Below are positions 5,332 through 5,809 of a stretch of 5,809 nt of DNA, in pieces (position 1 is the stretch's first letter; the number at the start of each line of letters is the position of its first letter). The DNA is from Chloroflexota bacterium. GTDB lineage: Bacteria; Chloroflexota; Anaerolineae; J102. Under the pieces are notes generated by a model. The model saw nothing but the letters and a program-made list of their open reading frames with translations. It did no database searches and was not told the origin of the DNA. The DNA lies in the NCBI GenBank assembly GCA_024276255.1, contig JAJRXO010000079.1, positions 1 through 5,809 of the forward strand. The letters are read 5' to 3'. Made by a program: the position numbers and the translations under genes.

Positions 5332-5809
5332 AACGAATCCTCAAATCGCCCGCCCTGTGGATCACCCTGCTGCTGTCGCTGTTTGCGGTAGCGCCATTCT
5401 GGCATCCGGGCTATTTCTGGTCGGCCAACGACGCCCGCCACGATGTGTTTTTCATCCAGCAGTACGATCTGAGCTGGGATGAAGGGGTGCTGTATCCCCG
5501 CTGGTCGCCCGACTGGGCGTTTGGCTACGGCTATCCATTCTTCAATCTGGTGGCGCCGGGCGCCACGATCGTTGGCACGTTGCTGTATCATTTCCTGCCT
5601 ATCAGCCTGGAAAATGCCGCCGAAGGTACGTTTATTCTGGCAATTCTGCTCAGCGGCCTGGGCATGTGGCTGTTTGTGCGCGATTGGGCCGATGAACGGG
5701 CCGCCATGATCGCCGCCCTGGTATATGTGTACGCGCCATATCATCTACTCGATATCTATGTGCGGGCGGCCATGGGCGAATCATTGGCCCTGGCCCTGTT
5801 GCCGTTTGC
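5328..5809 (+). CDS. 6-pyruvoyl-tetrahydropterin synthase-related (GT-C-like) membrane protein, N-terminal part (cut by window end)
   Basis: Some 160 residues are visible of what in this family is usually a protein of several hundred residues or more. Membrane segments are seen at about 8-25, 75-92, 101-117 and 123-140. The first outer loop has N34-D35-A36-R37-H38-D39, followed by YPRWSPDWAFGYGYPFFNLVAP (Y56-P77), a hallmark of the PTPS_related membrane family. After that comes YAPYHLLDIYVRAAMGESLA (135-154). Despite the family name, it has nothing to do with pterin synthesis; these are predicted glycosyltransferase-like or flippase-associated envelope proteins. A GGAGG Shine-Dalgarno (5316-5320) lies 7 nt before the ATG, and the ATGA overlap with the upstream gene implies translational coupling and a joint role. 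The substrate is unknown. Confidence 0.85.
   Translation, partial: MKRILKSPALWITLLLSLFAVAPFWHPGYFWSANDARHDVFFIQQYDLSWDEGVLYPRWSPDWAFGYGYPFFNLVAPGATIVGTLLYHFLPISLENAAEGTFILAILLSGLGMWLFVRDWADERAAMIAALVYVYAPYHLLDIYVRAAMGESLALALLPF

Overview
The gene content and gene style suggest a bacterium of the phylum Chloroflexota (Anaerolineae-like). The evidence is a gatC-gatA pair, a Chloroflexota-type Rho, a WCRPC thioredoxin, a membrane-anchored DUF4352-like protein, and tandem large GT-C/'6-pyruvoyl-tetrahydropterin synthase-related' membrane proteins, all in moderately GC-rich DNA. This placement is an inference from protein style; no marker in the window settles it.

Left part (1-1321, minus strand). 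From right to left these are a small membrane-anchored beta-sandwich protein (713-1321), then gatC (347-646) and the start of gatA (1-350, cut by the window edge). gatC and gatA overlap by ATGA and encode subunits of the tRNA-dependent amidotransferase, which makes Gln-tRNA(Gln) and/or Asn-tRNA(Asn). gatC has its own extended -10 promoter in the short gap after the DUF4352-like gene.

Middle (1322-3767). A divergent intergenic region separates the minus-strand genes from a plus-strand thioredoxin (1510-1911), which ends in a clear intrinsic terminator (1940-1970). A 593-bp gene-free stretch follows. Its first part (about 1976-2256) is rich in inverted and direct repeats and looks like a decayed dispersed repeat. 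Its second part holds a strong promoter (2261-2290) and a roughly 208-nt C-rich leader for rho (2505-3767). The trx-leader-rho order matches the E. coli trxA-rhoL-rho order, and the leader is a plausible site of Rho autoregulation.

Right part (3847-5809). Two overlapping plus-strand genes encode polytopic membrane proteins related to GT-C glycosyltransferases. The first has an extracytoplasmic beta-sandwich at its C terminus; the second is cut by the window edge. Their promoter places the predicted transcription start at, or within a base or two of, the first ATG, so the transcript is probably leaderless.

I found no RNA gene, CRISPR array, insertion sequence with a transposase, or clearly new multi-gene system. 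The most interesting signals are regulatory (rho leader, leaderless promoter), an unusual RNA-binding motif in Rho, the repeat-like intergenic block, and the paired membrane proteins.
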